A model generated the notes under the pieces. The model did no database searches and was not told where the DNA came from. It worked only from the letters and a program-made list of their open reading frames with translations. The position numbers and the translations under genes were made by a program. Below are positions 35,318 to 44,699 of a stretch of 64,000 nt of DNA, piece after piece. The first letter of the stretch is position 1, and the number at the start of each line of letters is the position of its first letter. Source of the DNA: an uncultured Bacilli bacterium (GTDB taxonomy: Bacteria; Bacillota_I; Bacilli_A; RFN20; CAG-826); the NCBI GenBank assembly GCA_934140155.1, contig CAKPBC010000002.1, positions 1-64,000 of the forward strand, in the 5' to 3' direction.

Positions 35318-38271
35318 TATTTTATTTCTCCTATCACATTTGTATTAGCATAGTTATAAGTACATCCTAAAACCGTGCCTTTAAATTTTTTGCCCACTAG
35401 ACCTGCTACATAAACTTCGTCTTGAGATTCAATGTATCCGCTGGCGGTAATGTCATTTATATTGTTATAAATGTGACAATTTTCAATAACTCCATCAGCC
35501 ATAATTCCCACTAATCCACCAACAAAGTTTTTTCCTTCTACTTGTACATTTTTAATATTTAAATCGTATATTTCACCACTAAACACTGAAAATAAACCTA
35601 CGCCATATTGGCTAGTATTTGAATCTTCAAATAAACTTGTTTCATTTTTTGTTATTTTAAAATTAGAAATTGTGTGACCTAATCCAAATATTTTGCCACA
35701 AAAAGGTATTTGATTATCGCCACTAACACCAATTCCGCATATACTAGCGCCATTAAAATCTAAATCGTTAGTAATCATAAATACTTTGTCATAGTTTTCT
35801 TGTTTTGAAATTTTTTCATCGCTATTAGAAAGATTAAAATATTTATAGAAATCTTGTACGCTTCCAATTTCAATAACATTTTGATAATTTTTTAAGACAT
35901 ATTCTTTATTATATTGTGTATGGGCATAGGAAGTAACTAACATACGATAAGCATTATCTATTGTGGTAATTACCACTACCGCTTGAGTATTTGTTTTAAA
36001 ATTATTTTTGCTAATTTTAATACCATTATTTATTTTTTCAAAAGACACTACTTTATTATCTACTTCTACTTTAGTAACATTATCTAAATCCACTATAGCA
36101 TCTTCATTACCATATAAAGCAACTGGTGTTAAATTAAGAACTTTTTTAACTTTAAATGTTAATTCATTTGATTTTAAGCCCGTATTTAAATCACATGCAT
36201 AGACACTAATTTCACTAATGGTTGCATCTTCTGAAATGATAATCTTATTATTTTCTATACGAAGTCCTTGATTGCCACTTGTTTTAGTATAAAATACAAG
36301 CGAACCTACTGAACCACTTGGCAAAAGTTTCACTTCTAATTCATAAGTTTGTCCAGTATATAAGGTATCAGTGTCATAAGAAATAATTATTTGCTCAGCA
36401 TGTTTAACTAATATAACTTCAATTTGATCTTCAAATTTGACTCCATCAATATCTAAAGTAGCTTTAATTTCTAGTTTATTATTTATAGCATTAAGTGTAT
36501 GAAGTACATTTCCTTCAAAATGCGCTCCACCATTTTTAACTAAACTATATTGTACATTTTGTTTATAAATATTTTCTAAAGATTTTGGGAAAATATCTAC
36601 ATCAAAGGTGATATTATCTCCTTCATAATAAGTATTATCAAGGACATCTTTTTTAATTGCCATTTTTGTAATTGAATAATAGACAATTTGTGGTACTAAT
36701 ACTGGTAATTCATCTTTATTACATTTCCAAATATTATCAGTAAATACTTTACTAAAATCAAATTGTTTGAATAAAGTTTCATTATTAAATAAAACACAAG
36801 ATTCATCAACAAGTCCAAAACCAACAAACTTATTTAAACTTGTTAATGATAAAGCATAACAATTGATAATTTCTCCACCATTATAACCAACGAATGCTCC
36901 ATAATAACTATCACAAAGCACTTCACCCATCGAATAACAATTTGAAATAGTTCCAAAATTGTTACCTACTAAACCTCCAACATAGCGATAAACATCTTCT
37001 CCGGTATAAACATTAACGTCGACATCAGCCCAGCAATTAGAAATTGTTCCCGAATTAGAACCTACTAAGCCACCGGAATATGAAGATACATTTAATGTAC
37101 CAGTAACTCCAAGATTTTTAATAATCGCTGAACTTGTTAAATATCCAAATAAACCAGCATTAAATGATTTCTCATCTTTTCTATTAGCGTGCATATTATA
37201 AATAACATGTCCATCACCATCAAAAGTTCCTTTAAATGCATATTTAGTAGCAATATTAGGATCAACAACATCTTGATATCCTCCAATTGGTGTCCATCCT
37301 AATTCTTTTTGGGATAAATAATCTGTTAAATCAATATCATTCATTAAGATATAATAACCCGATAAAGATGCTTCACTATCATTTATAGAAGCCAAATCTT
37401 CAGCAGTATAAATAAACTTAGTTGCTATTTCTACGTCAATTGCAACAGCGTTTAAGCTTGTAATAATTTTCAAGCCATTAACTCCATCATATAAATTATT
37501 TAAATATGATGATTTAATTGTTAATGTCGCGTTATCAATATTGTAAGAATAATTGTTTTTATCAATAAGAGTATTTTGTTCATTTGCTAAGCCCAAAATG
37601 TCTTGTTCTTTTATTTCCACGCATTTTGAGAAATCTAGTTTAAATGTTGCTACTCCATTACTATTTCTTTCCACGACTTGGCGGTTATTAATTACCGAAG
37701 CAAAATTTTCTGTTAAACTATAAAATGTTTTTTCGCTTTTTGCATTATTATGTGTTTGAGCCACAACAACAAAAGGTGTTTTATTTTTAACTTTTTCAGT
37801 AAATTTAATTTTACCACTTGATGAATCAATACTTATACCAGGAACATTTTCTTTTAAAGAATATGTCATAGCGTAAGGAAGTGATGCTGTTGCGGTTACA
37901 AATTCACCATCTACAATATAACTAGATAAATTATCAAAAGTAATTTCCGCAACTTCATAATCATGCAATAAAGTAACTACAACTGGTTCAGTTGTCATAC
38001 TTTTATATTTAGCAACACACATTACTTGCGCATAATTAGGAATATCATCGTTAAAGGTAAATACGCCTGTTTTTGCATTTAACTTAACATCATAGGTATT
38101 ATTACCAACAATTTCATATTTAACGTTAGAATAATTTTGTTCAACTTTAATTGCTTCACCACTATAGATGCTATATTCATTTTTTTCAAAAGATAATTCA
38201 TTACTAGAATTATTACAACTCGTAAGTCCAACTAAGCAAAGGCTAGCTAAAATAAATACTTTTTTATTCAT
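35317..38271 (-). CDS. Large surface lipoprotein with GLUG repeats
   Basis: 984 aa: lipobox GLTSC (about 15-19), Ig/cadherin-like N-terminal modules, then a GLUG cluster (about 320-480: 'FKGTFDGDGHVIYNMH...GLFGYL', 'YSGGLVGSNSGTISNCW', 'YVGGLVGNNFGTISNCYS'). Beta-rich modules follow and a second GLUG set fills the last 150 residues ('FVGGLVGIMADGVIENC'). GLUG repeats form a beta-helix seen in adhesins. It lies between the permease and the ROK gene with minimal gaps, so it is part of the glycan uptake operon; binding of substrate or host surface is inferred. Confidence 0.85.
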   Translation of the reverse strand: MNKKVFILASLCLVGLTSCNNSSNELSFEKNEYSIYSGEAIKVEQNYSNVKYEIVGNNTYDVKLNAKTGVFTFNDDIPNYAQVMCVAKYKSMTTEPVVVTLLHDYEVAEITFDNLSSYIVDGEFVTATASLPYAMTYSLKENVPGISIDSSSGKIKFTEKVKNKTPFVVVAQTHNNAKSEKTFYSLTENFASVINNRQVVERNSNGVATFKLDFSKCVEIKEQDILGLANEQNTLIDKNNYSYNIDNATLTIKSSYLNNLYDGVNGLKIITSLNAVAIDVEIATKFIYTAEDLASINDSEASLSGYYILMNDIDLTDYLSQKELGWTPIGGYQDVVDPNIATKYAFKGTFDGDGHVIYNMHANRKDEKSFNAGLFGYLTSSAIIKNLGVTGTLNVSSYSGGLVGSNSGTISNCWADVDVNVYTGEDVYRYVGGLVGNNFGTISNCYSMGEVLCDSYYGAFVGYNGGEIINCYALSLTSLNKFVGFGLVDESCVLFNNETLFKQFDFSKVFTDNIWKCNKDELPVLVPQIVYYSITKMAIKKDVLDNTYYEGDNITFDVDIFPKSLENIYKQNVQYSLVKNGGAHFEGNVLHTLNAINNKLEIKATLDIDGVKFEDQIEVILVKHAEQIIISYDTDTLYTGQTYELEVKLLPSGSVGSLVFYTKTSGNQGLRIENNKIIISEDATISEISVYACDLNTGLKSNELTFKVKKVLNLTPVALYGNEDAIVDLDNVTKVEVDNKVVSFEKINNGIKISKNNFKTNTQAVVVITTIDNAYRMLVTSYAHTQYNKEYVLKNYQNVIEIGSVQDFYKYFNLSNSDEKISKQENYDKVFMITNDLDFNGASICGIGVSGDNQIPFCGKIFGLGHTISNFKITKNETSLFEDSNTSQYGVGLFSVFSGEIYDLNIKNVQVEGKNFVGGLVGIMADGVIENCHIYNNINDITASGYIESQDEVYVAGLVGKKFKGTVLGCTYNYANTNVIGEIK

Positions 38272-38272
38272 A

Positions 38273-39166
38273 TTATCCTTTTAACCCCCCTGCTACTGTA
38301 TTCTCAATAATCTTCTTTTGGAAAGCACAATATAAAATCAATACTGGAAGAATACTAATAATCATTGCAGCAAAAATAAGTGGATATTCTCCGCCTAATT
38401 CTAGTTCTGATTGAATAGCTTGCAATCCTACCGCTAAAGTCTTATGAGAATTCATAAATAAGAATGGAGTGGAATAATCATTCCATAATGTAATAGCTTG
38501 TAAAATACAGCAAGAAATAATTGGTCCACGACACATTGGTATCATTACTTTAAAGAAAATTGAGAAATGGCTTGCTCCATCCATTTGAGCTGCTTCAGCA
38601 TATGTCCAAGAAACACTTTCGAATGATGAATGAAGTAAAATAAAGTTAAAGCCAAACGCTCCAGAATATAAGAATAAAACACCAATAACTGAATCTTCTA
38701 AATGTAAGAATTCCATAAATTTAACTTGAGCTGGTAATGTACCTACAATTGGTACCACCATCGCAAATATTGCTAAAGCATATAATATTTTTTTGCCTGG
38801 GAATTCATATTTTGCTACTACATAAGCAGCACAAGCAGAGAAGAATACATTAACTATTGTTCCTAAAACTGTTAAAAGTACAGAATAAAAGATCATTGAT
38901 AAAATGTTATCACCATTCACGCTTTTATTGATAATTGTGATGTAATTAGTAAAATCCCATTCTGTTGGAAAACTCCAATACTCTTTAATGGTTGTTAAAT
39001 GGCGCCATTCTTCTACACTACGGAAAGAATTTAATAACATCCACACAAATGGAAATAACAAAGACAATGAATAAAGAATAAAAATAGCAAAAGCAATCCA
39101 AACGCCTACTGATAATATTGGGCTACGACGATGTTTTTTTGTATTTACATTTTGTACTTGTTCCAT
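38273..39166 (-). CDS. Sugar ABC transporter permease, MalG-type
   Basis: 297 aa from ATG 39166 (GGAGGGTG upstream). Six membrane helices and the ATPase-docking EAA loop EAAQMDGASHFSIFFKVMIP (about 195-214). The usual short C-terminal end of MalG proteins (NTVAGGLKG) is present. Pairs with the MalF-type permease just upstream and the MalK-type ATPase at 32866. Confidence 0.94.
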   Translation of the reverse strand: MEQVQNVNTKKHRRSPILSVGVWIAFAIFILYSLSLLFPFVWMLLNSFRSVEEWRHLTTIKEYWSFPTEWDFTNYITIINKSVNGDNILSMIFYSVLLTVLGTIVNVFFSACAAYVVAKYEFPGKKILYALAIFAMVVPIVGTLPAQVKFMEFLHLEDSVIGVLFLYSGAFGFNFILLHSSFESVSWTYAEAAQMDGASHFSIFFKVMIPMCRGPIISCCILQAITLWNDYSTPFLFMNSHKTLAVGLQAIQSELELGGEYPLIFAAMIISILPVLILYCAFQKKIIENTVAGGLKG

Positions 39167-39178
39167 AAACACACCCTC

Positions 39179-40159
39179 CTAGCAATCAGTATCCGAGAAT
39201 TTTCTCGAGATTACTTTACGAATATATAAGATAACTGGGGCAAGAACAAACGAGAACAATAATCCAAATGCTGCATAATATGGATATTGTGTTTTACTTG
39301 CTGCTCCACCGCTAACACCATTAAATATGGTTCCAGCAATAGTTTCATTATTATTAAGATTGAATAAAACTGGTTGTAAATATAATGTAAGAATACTTGT
39401 TAAGCCCACTACAATTAGTGTTACAACTGTTGGCCAAATCATTGGAATCATAATTTTAGTAAATTCTTTAAATGAACTTGCTCCATCCATTTGTGCTGAT
39501 TCAAACAATTCCTTTGGAATTCGTCCAATTGCACCAGACAAAAGTAACACGTTATAACCTAGTCCTGCCCAAATACAATAGACAAAAACAATTACTGTAG
39601 TACTTGGCCATGTTTCAAATTTTAGGCCTAATCCTGCTAAAAAGTGATAAAGAATACCAGCGCTAGAGTCAAGTGTTTGCATTCTAAATGCGTAAACAAG
39701 CGCTACAGTAGAAATAATATTTGGTAAAAAGAATATAACTCTAAATACATTAGCAAAAGGCATTTTCTTAGATAAGAAATAAGAACAAATAAGCGCTAAA
39801 GGAAGGCTTATGAATATTGCTATTAATCCATATCCAAGTGAATTAAGCACAATCATTAAGTTATATGGTATTTTAGTACCATTAGCTAATGTTACAGCAC
39901 CAATATTTGGATCAATTAAGCCTTTGATAACTTGAATAAAATTATCTAAACCAGCAAAAGTAACATTACCTTCTAAGGAAATATTTTCAAAAGCCATTAT
40001 GATCGAATAAGAATTAACAAATATCCAAGTTGACAAAAATTGTAACACTGGATAAAAAAGCATAACAGCAACGAAAATTAATTCTTTTTTGCGTTTTTTA
40101 GTTATTTTCTTTTTAGGCTTTTTTTCTTCCACGCATGGAATAAGATCATTATTTTCCAT
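39179..40159 (-). CDS. Sugar ABC transporter permease, MalF-type
   Basis: 326 aa: basic N-terminal tail, six membrane helices, EAA loop ESAQMDGASSFKEFTKIMIP (about 222-241). Its start overlaps the GH16 gene by 11 bases with the ribosome binding site GGAG inside that gene. The binding protein of the same system is encoded divergently at 41756. Confidence 0.94.
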   Translation of the reverse strand: MENNDLIPCVEEKKPKKKITKKRKKELIFVAVMLFYPVLQFLSTWIFVNSYSIIMAFENISLEGNVTFAGLDNFIQVIKGLIDPNIGAVTLANGTKIPYNLMIVLNSLGYGLIAIFISLPLALICSYFLSKKMPFANVFRVIFFLPNIISTVALVYAFRMQTLDSSAGILYHFLAGLGLKFETWPSTTVIVFVYCIWAGLGYNVLLLSGAIGRIPKELFESAQMDGASSFKEFTKIMIPMIWPTVVTLIVVGLTSILTLYLQPVLFNLNNNETIAGTIFNGVSGGAASKTQYPYYAAFGLLFSFVLAPVILYIRKVISRKFSDTDC

Positions 40160-41558
40160 AAGTGTCTCCTTTCAAATACAACTCAAAATTATCAACAATT
40201 AAACTATTACCGGTAGAACTTTCTAAGTTAATACGAATAGTTTGACTATTTTCTGGAGCTTCTAAATCTAAATGATATTTTTGAAGTTCATCACTATTTA
40301 CTTCAATAGTTTTTGATAATAAGATTTCTGAAGTTGTAACTCCATAATATCTAATTGTTACTTTGCCATTTCCTTTTGCATAGAAAGAGAAATCATGTTT
40401 AAAGCCGTGATATACCGAATCAATAAGTTGGTAGACAATCGCACCATCACTAACACTTAAAGCTTTAGAATCTTCATATCCTTGGTCATCGACTATTTTT
40501 ACAATTTCGGAGATATCTTTTTCTTCACTTACTCTTTTTGTTAAGCGCCATCCGCCAATTTGTGAAGTATTATATTTTAATTTTTCAAACGTTCCATTGC
40601 TTATCTTATTTATTGTTGGAGTGGAAATCGGACTTGTCGGATATTCTGCATCGAATGCATAACCACTAATAGGAGGAGTAAACTCTTCATATGGTTGATT
40701 CTTAAATGGAATATACTTTACATAATCAACATACATATTATCTGTTTCAAAATCAGCGCTTCCTACGAAAGCGGATGTTACTGGAAACCAGCAGCCCACC
40801 CAAAGACGTGCTTGCTTATTTGGAACAAATACATTAGATATTGCACTAATTTTGCCATCCACATAATAAACAACACATTCTGGATCAGTATACCAATCAA
40901 ATCCAAATGTATGCCATTCACCATCATTGAAATAAATTTCATCTGGAGAAGAAAATGTTTCTTTTACTTTTATATCTTGTGATTGATTAAGGTTTTCTTT
41001 TATATAGTTAGTATTGAGCACATTACTAAATGAAATATTATCACTACGATGTCCACCTGGTAATTCAATATCTATTTCATGGTTACTAGCGTCATCAACA
41101 TCATAAGCAAAAGTCCAAAAAGCTGTGCAAGCACCTGCACGTGGTAAAACTTTCATTTTAATTTCGTATCTTCCGGGTTGAACCATAAATTTAGATATTA
41201 AAGCGCCACCAGTATAGCGACCATCTTTAACATCGCCAACACCTTTAATATCGCCATCTAAATAATATTTACCATTACCAGTGATAACAAGCGTTCCATC
41301 ATCGGTATATTTAATATTATTAGGGACTACACCACCATTACTACCGCCCCATGCTTGTTTTCCAATGTACCAATTATCACTTGAAACTCCATTAGAAAAA
41401 TCATCAAAGAAGGCATTATCATAATCGAATTCAACATTATCTAATAGATCAATATCTTCTCCTGGTGCAATGTTTTTAGTAACATTATTACTTGAGCAAG
41501 CAACAAGCGATGATACCGCTACCAATAAAGACAATATTTTTTTGTTTAGTTTTGGCAT
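40149..41558 (-). CDS. GH16 family glycan hydrolase lipoprotein with C-terminal carbohydrate-binding-like domain
   Basis: 469 aa from ATG 41558 (AGAGGTGAC upstream). Lipobox SLVAC puts Cys at 21. The GH16 jelly roll (about 45-290) has the catalytic motif HEIDIELPG: nucleophile E161, D163, acid/base E165, the ExDxE form without the bulge residue. Residues 320-469 form a second beta sandwich of the CBM4/9 kind ending in DNFELYL. GH16 enzymes cut internal beta-glycan bonds; substrates range from mixed-linkage glucan to host galactans, and the sequence does not settle it. First gene of the operon, promoter at 41581-41610. Confidence 0.9.
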   Translation of the reverse strand: MPKLNKKILSLLVAVSSLVACSSNNVTKNIAPGEDIDLLDNVEFDYDNAFFDDFSNGVSSDNWYIGKQAWGGSNGGVVPNNIKYTDDGTLVITGNGKYYLDGDIKGVGDVKDGRYTGGALISKFMVQPGRYEIKMKVLPRAGACTAFWTFAYDVDDASNHEIDIELPGGHRSDNISFSNVLNTNYIKENLNQSQDIKVKETFSSPDEIYFNDGEWHTFGFDWYTDPECVVYYVDGKISAISNVFVPNKQARLWVGCWFPVTSAFVGSADFETDNMYVDYVKYIPFKNQPYEEFTPPISGYAFDAEYPTSPISTPTINKISNGTFEKLKYNTSQIGGWRLTKRVSEEKDISEIVKIVDDQGYEDSKALSVSDGAIVYQLIDSVYHGFKHDFSFYAKGNGKVTIRYYGVTTSEILLSKTIEVNSDELQKYHLDLEAPENSQTIRINLESSTGNSLIVDNFELYLKGDTYGK

Positions 41559-41580
41559 ACTAGTCACCTCTATCAACTAC

Positions 41581-41610
41581 ATTATAAATGATAGTGGTTA
41601 TAAAAAACAA
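41581..41610 (-). promoter_or_regulatory. Promoter of the 13-gene glycan operon
   Basis: Minus strand: -35 TTGTTT (41610-41605), 18-base spacer, -10 TATAAT (41586-41581), followed by the GH16 start 23 bases later. It stands back to back with the promoter of the binding-protein gene. Confidence 0.65.
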
Positions 41611-41680
41611 CTATTTTTTTAGTTTGTGAAAAAATAGAAATATTTGGAAATTTAAACTAGTATATCATTTTACAAATCTA

Positions 41681-41710
41681 TTGACTTTTTATAAATAAAA
41701 CGCTTACAAT
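41681..41710 (+). promoter_or_regulatory. Promoter of the sugar-binding protein gene
   Basis: -35 TTGACT (41681-41686), 18-base spacer, -10 TACAAT (41705-41710). The stretch between the two divergent promoters (41611-41680) contains AGTTT (41621) and AAACT (41654) in inverted order, a possible ROK operator but weak. Confidence 0.65.
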
Positions 41711-41755
41711 AGTTTTATATTAATTCACAAAGTTAAAAAAGGAGATTTTGGTATT

Positions 41756-43171
41756 ATGAAACTTAAAAAACTATTACCTGCAATGGTTGTAACTTCCATA
41801 CTTGCTTTTGGCGCTACTGGTTGTGACAACAATCAAACTGACGCTAACACATTAAATATAGTTTGCATTGATGCTAGCTATGGCAGCAAATGGATTAATA
41901 AAATAGCGGAAAGATTTCAAGAAACACACGAAGGTATTAAAGTAAACATTACTGCTCTTTATGAATCAGAAAGTCTTATTTCTAAGAATCTAGCTTCTAA
42001 AAATAACACTGATGATTTATATATTTCTGTAGGAAGTAACTGGAAATATAATGCTGCTTCAGGACAATTTTTAGAATTAGATGACTTATTAAACGAAACT
42101 GTCGATGGTGTAACTGTAAAAGATAAAGTCGCTGATGAATATAAAGATTCAATTTATTTCACTAAGAGCAATGGTGAAAAGAAATGTTACCGTCTTCCAT
42201 TTGTTTCCGCGATTGGCGGCATATTCTACAACACAAAAATGTTTGAAGCAAATGGTTGGAAAGTGCCTACCACTTATAATGAATTAGTAGAATTATGTGA
42301 TACTATTAATTCTAGTAAAGTTATTGTTGCTGGCGATCCAGACGGAACAACTACTGTAAAACCATTTATCTATACTGGTACTAATACTGACTACTTCGAC
42401 TATACCGTCTTTGATTGGTGGGCTCAATTAGCAGGCAAAGATGCAATTCAAGAATTTTTAAAATATGAAAGTGCTGATAACTTTGATGTAAGTAAAAACT
42501 CAACTTATAATTCATTAAAAACCGCTACTTCTAAATGGCAAGGCTTATTCAATAGTAGTAAAGGCTATTATGTTCCAGATACTAATAATATGACTGCGGG
42601 TCAAGCTCAAAAACAATTTATTAATGGTTATGCCGCAATGATGTTTAATGGTGACTGGTTATATAATGACTCATTATCATATACAAATAGTGGAACTTAT
42701 AATGATACTTTCCAATTAGGAATAATGAAAACTCCAGTTTTAGAAGAAGCAAAAGCTGAATACGCTAATACATCTTACATTATTGGTGAAGACCAATATA
42801 TTGCTATTCCAAAAACAAGCAAGCACTCAGCATTAGCTAAAGATTTTATTAAAGCTATTATTTCCGATGAAGGATGTCAAACATTCACTGATTATGCTCA
42901 TGGATTCTTAGCATACAAAGCTGATGTTAAAACAAATAATGATGTATTTTTAAATAGTGTTATTGATTTAAGAAAACAATACACAACAAAATTTACCAAC
43001 TTCTCTTCTAATAGAAAATACTTATGTAACTTAGTTGATATTTGGTCAACTGGTGGTAATCGCCCATTTTTATCATTATTAAACGGAAGTAAAACTATTG
43101 ATGTAGCATTTAACGATATTGCCTCTACCGCTAAAGCTAATTGGGCAAGCTGGACAAAAACATCTAATTAA
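41756..43171 (+). CDS. Extracellular sugar-binding lipoprotein of an ABC transporter
   Basis: 471 aa, solute-binding family 1. Lipobox GATGC puts Cys at 23. Family features: ERFQETHEGIKVN, YRLPFVSAIGGIFYNTKMFEANGWKVPTTYNELVELC, and GYAAMMFNGDW. AAGGAG upstream of the ATG. Divergent from the operon holding its permeases (38273-40159) and ATPase (32866), with its own promoter and terminator, so it can be made in excess over the membrane parts. Cargo is probably an oligosaccharide released by the GH16 enzyme. Confidence 0.94.
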   Translation: MKLKKLLPAMVVTSILAFGATGCDNNQTDANTLNIVCIDASYGSKWINKIAERFQETHEGIKVNITALYESESLISKNLASKNNTDDLYISVGSNWKYNAASGQFLELDDLLNETVDGVTVKDKVADEYKDSIYFTKSNGEKKCYRLPFVSAIGGIFYNTKMFEANGWKVPTTYNELVELCDTINSSKVIVAGDPDGTTTVKPFIYTGTNTDYFDYTVFDWWAQLAGKDAIQEFLKYESADNFDVSKNSTYNSLKTATSKWQGLFNSSKGYYVPDTNNMTAGQAQKQFINGYAAMMFNGDWLYNDSLSYTNSGTYNDTFQLGIMKTPVLEEAKAEYANTSYIIGEDQYIAIPKTSKHSALAKDFIKAIISDEGCQTFTDYAHGFLAYKADVKTNNDVFLNSVIDLRKQYTTKFTNFSSNRKYLCNLVDIWSTGGNRPFLSLLNGSKTIDVAFNDIASTAKANWASWTKTSN

Positions 43172-43209
43172 TCGGTATAATCCATATAATTTTTGATAAA
43201 TATTCAAAT

Positions 43210-43257
43210 AAAAGCATTTGTTTTAAATTTTTCTTAATTTTACAAGTGCTTTTTTTA
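43210..43257 (+). terminator. Terminator of the binding-protein gene
   Basis: Stem AAAAGCATTTG/CAAGTGCTTTT (10 of 11 pairs, 43210-43220 with 43243-43253) running into seven T. Confidence 0.75.
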
Positions 43258-43492
43258 ATTTTCTTAATAATTAATTTTATTTAAAAGTTTATTAAAAATT
43301 TAAACTATCGATTATATCACTATTTTTTAATAGAATATGTATTTTTTAAGCAATACTAAATATTTATTAATTTTATAAAAAAATTTTATAAAAATTGGCA
43401 TTTTTTACCATTTTTGTTAAAAATCTCTTCTTGTAATTGTATTATTTTGTATTTAAAATAATAATAATATTGTGACTCAAGTAAGTGAGAAA
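43258..43492. other. AT-rich intergenic region before the second ROK gene
   Basis: No gene seen. Very rich in A/T runs; the promoter of the ROK gene must be here but no good -35/-10 pair stands out. Confidence 0.5.
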
Positions 43493-44641
43493 ATGGCTGC
43501 TAGTAAAATACTTGGGCGTGACCAAAGTTTCGCACGTGCTGTCAATAATGATTTAGTAATTCGCGCATTAAGAGAAAATGATTTATCAGCAACTGATCTT
43601 GCTAAAAAACTAAATCTTTCTAATGCCGCAATGACATCGATTTTGCGCAATTTAGTAAACGATGGATTAATTAAAGTGTCTCATTCTATTTCTAAACTCG
43701 GCAAAGGACGTAAACAAGTTGTTTATACATTAAATGAAGAATATGGATTAATTGCCGTTATTTCATTTTCTAGTACTGGATATAGTTTAACTTTATCAAA
43801 TATTAAAGAAGAGATTCTTTTTGAAGCAGATAAACTCGCTAACTATTATAACGAAGATTTAATTTTAGATATTACTTTATTACTTAAAGGTTTAGTATCA
43901 CAAAAAAGATATAATAACATTCCACTTAAAAATGTAACTATTTCTTATCCTGGACGAGTAAATGTTAAAAATAATGAGCTAGAACAAGAAAATATATTTG
44001 ATCCTAGTTTATGTGGAAAAACACATAAATTAACTAATATTATTAAAGAGCATTTAGATTGTCCTGTATTCGTATATAATGACATTAATTTAGCTATTAT
44101 CGGACAAATTCGTAATGGTAGTTTACAAAACATCAAAAATGGGATGTTGGTCTACGTAGATAATGGTATTGGTGGAGCATTGTTACTTAATGGACAATTA
44201 TTCGGTGGCGAAGTTGGTTTTGCCGGAGAAATAGGATTGTTCTCTACTACTTTTCACGGAAAAGATGGATTACTTGATGATTTCGTCTCATTAAGAAGCA
44301 TCAAAGAACATTTTAATCTTCATAATTTTCAAGAATTATTAAAAGAATATAAAAAAATGGGCGATGTTTATAACTATGTAAATGACACCGCAATTAACTT
44401 AGGAAAATGTATCAAAGATGTTATAGAATTATTAAATATTTCTACTGTTGTCATTTGTGGACGTGTTTTTGAATTTAAAGATAAATATTATGAAAATGTT
44501 ATTAAAGAAGCTAATAAGGCATTAAGTCCTTGTAATGTGATTTTTGATAATACAATTCATAATTCAATAATAATTGGCGCCATCGCAATGGCGTATGACA
44601 AAGCTGTACCTAGTGTTGACAAAGACTTTATTGCTGTTTAG
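43493..44641 (+). CDS. ROK-family transcription repressor (paralogue)
   Basis: 382 aa. Start at ATG 43493 chosen by alignment with the paralogue at 34160-35317 (MVKEAVGCDQS against MAASKILGRDQS). The frame extends to a GTG at 43472 without a better ribosome binding site; GTGAG lies just 3 bases before the ATG, so translation may be weak. Winged helix LAKKLNLSNAAMTSILRNLV, ROK domain with NDINLAIIGQIRNG and DNGIGGALLLNGQLFGG. Followed by galM. Likely a second sensor for the glycan locus. Confidence 0.9.
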   Translation: MAASKILGRDQSFARAVNNDLVIRALRENDLSATDLAKKLNLSNAAMTSILRNLVNDGLIKVSHSISKLGKGRKQVVYTLNEEYGLIAVISFSSTGYSLTLSNIKEEILFEADKLANYYNEDLILDITLLLKGLVSQKRYNNIPLKNVTISYPGRVNVKNNELEQENIFDPSLCGKTHKLTNIIKEHLDCPVFVYNDINLAIIGQIRNGSLQNIKNGMLVYVDNGIGGALLLNGQLFGGEVGFAGEIGLFSTTFHGKDGLLDDFVSLRSIKEHFNLHNFQELLKEYKKMGDVYNYVNDTAINLGKCIKDVIELLNISTVVICGRVFEFKDKYYENVIKEANKALSPCNVIFDNTIHNSIIIGAIAMAYDKAVPSVDKDFIAV

Positions 44642-44660
44642 CAAAAGTCTTTTTATTTTT
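44621..44660 (+). terminator. Terminator overlapping the ROK stop codon
   Basis: Nine-bp stem AAAGACTTT/AAAGTCTTT (44621-44629 with 44644-44652) then TTATTTTTT; it includes the TAG stop. Confidence 0.7.
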
Positions 44661-44699
44661 TCTCGATAATGTTAAAATGTTATTAAGGAGAAAAAAGCA

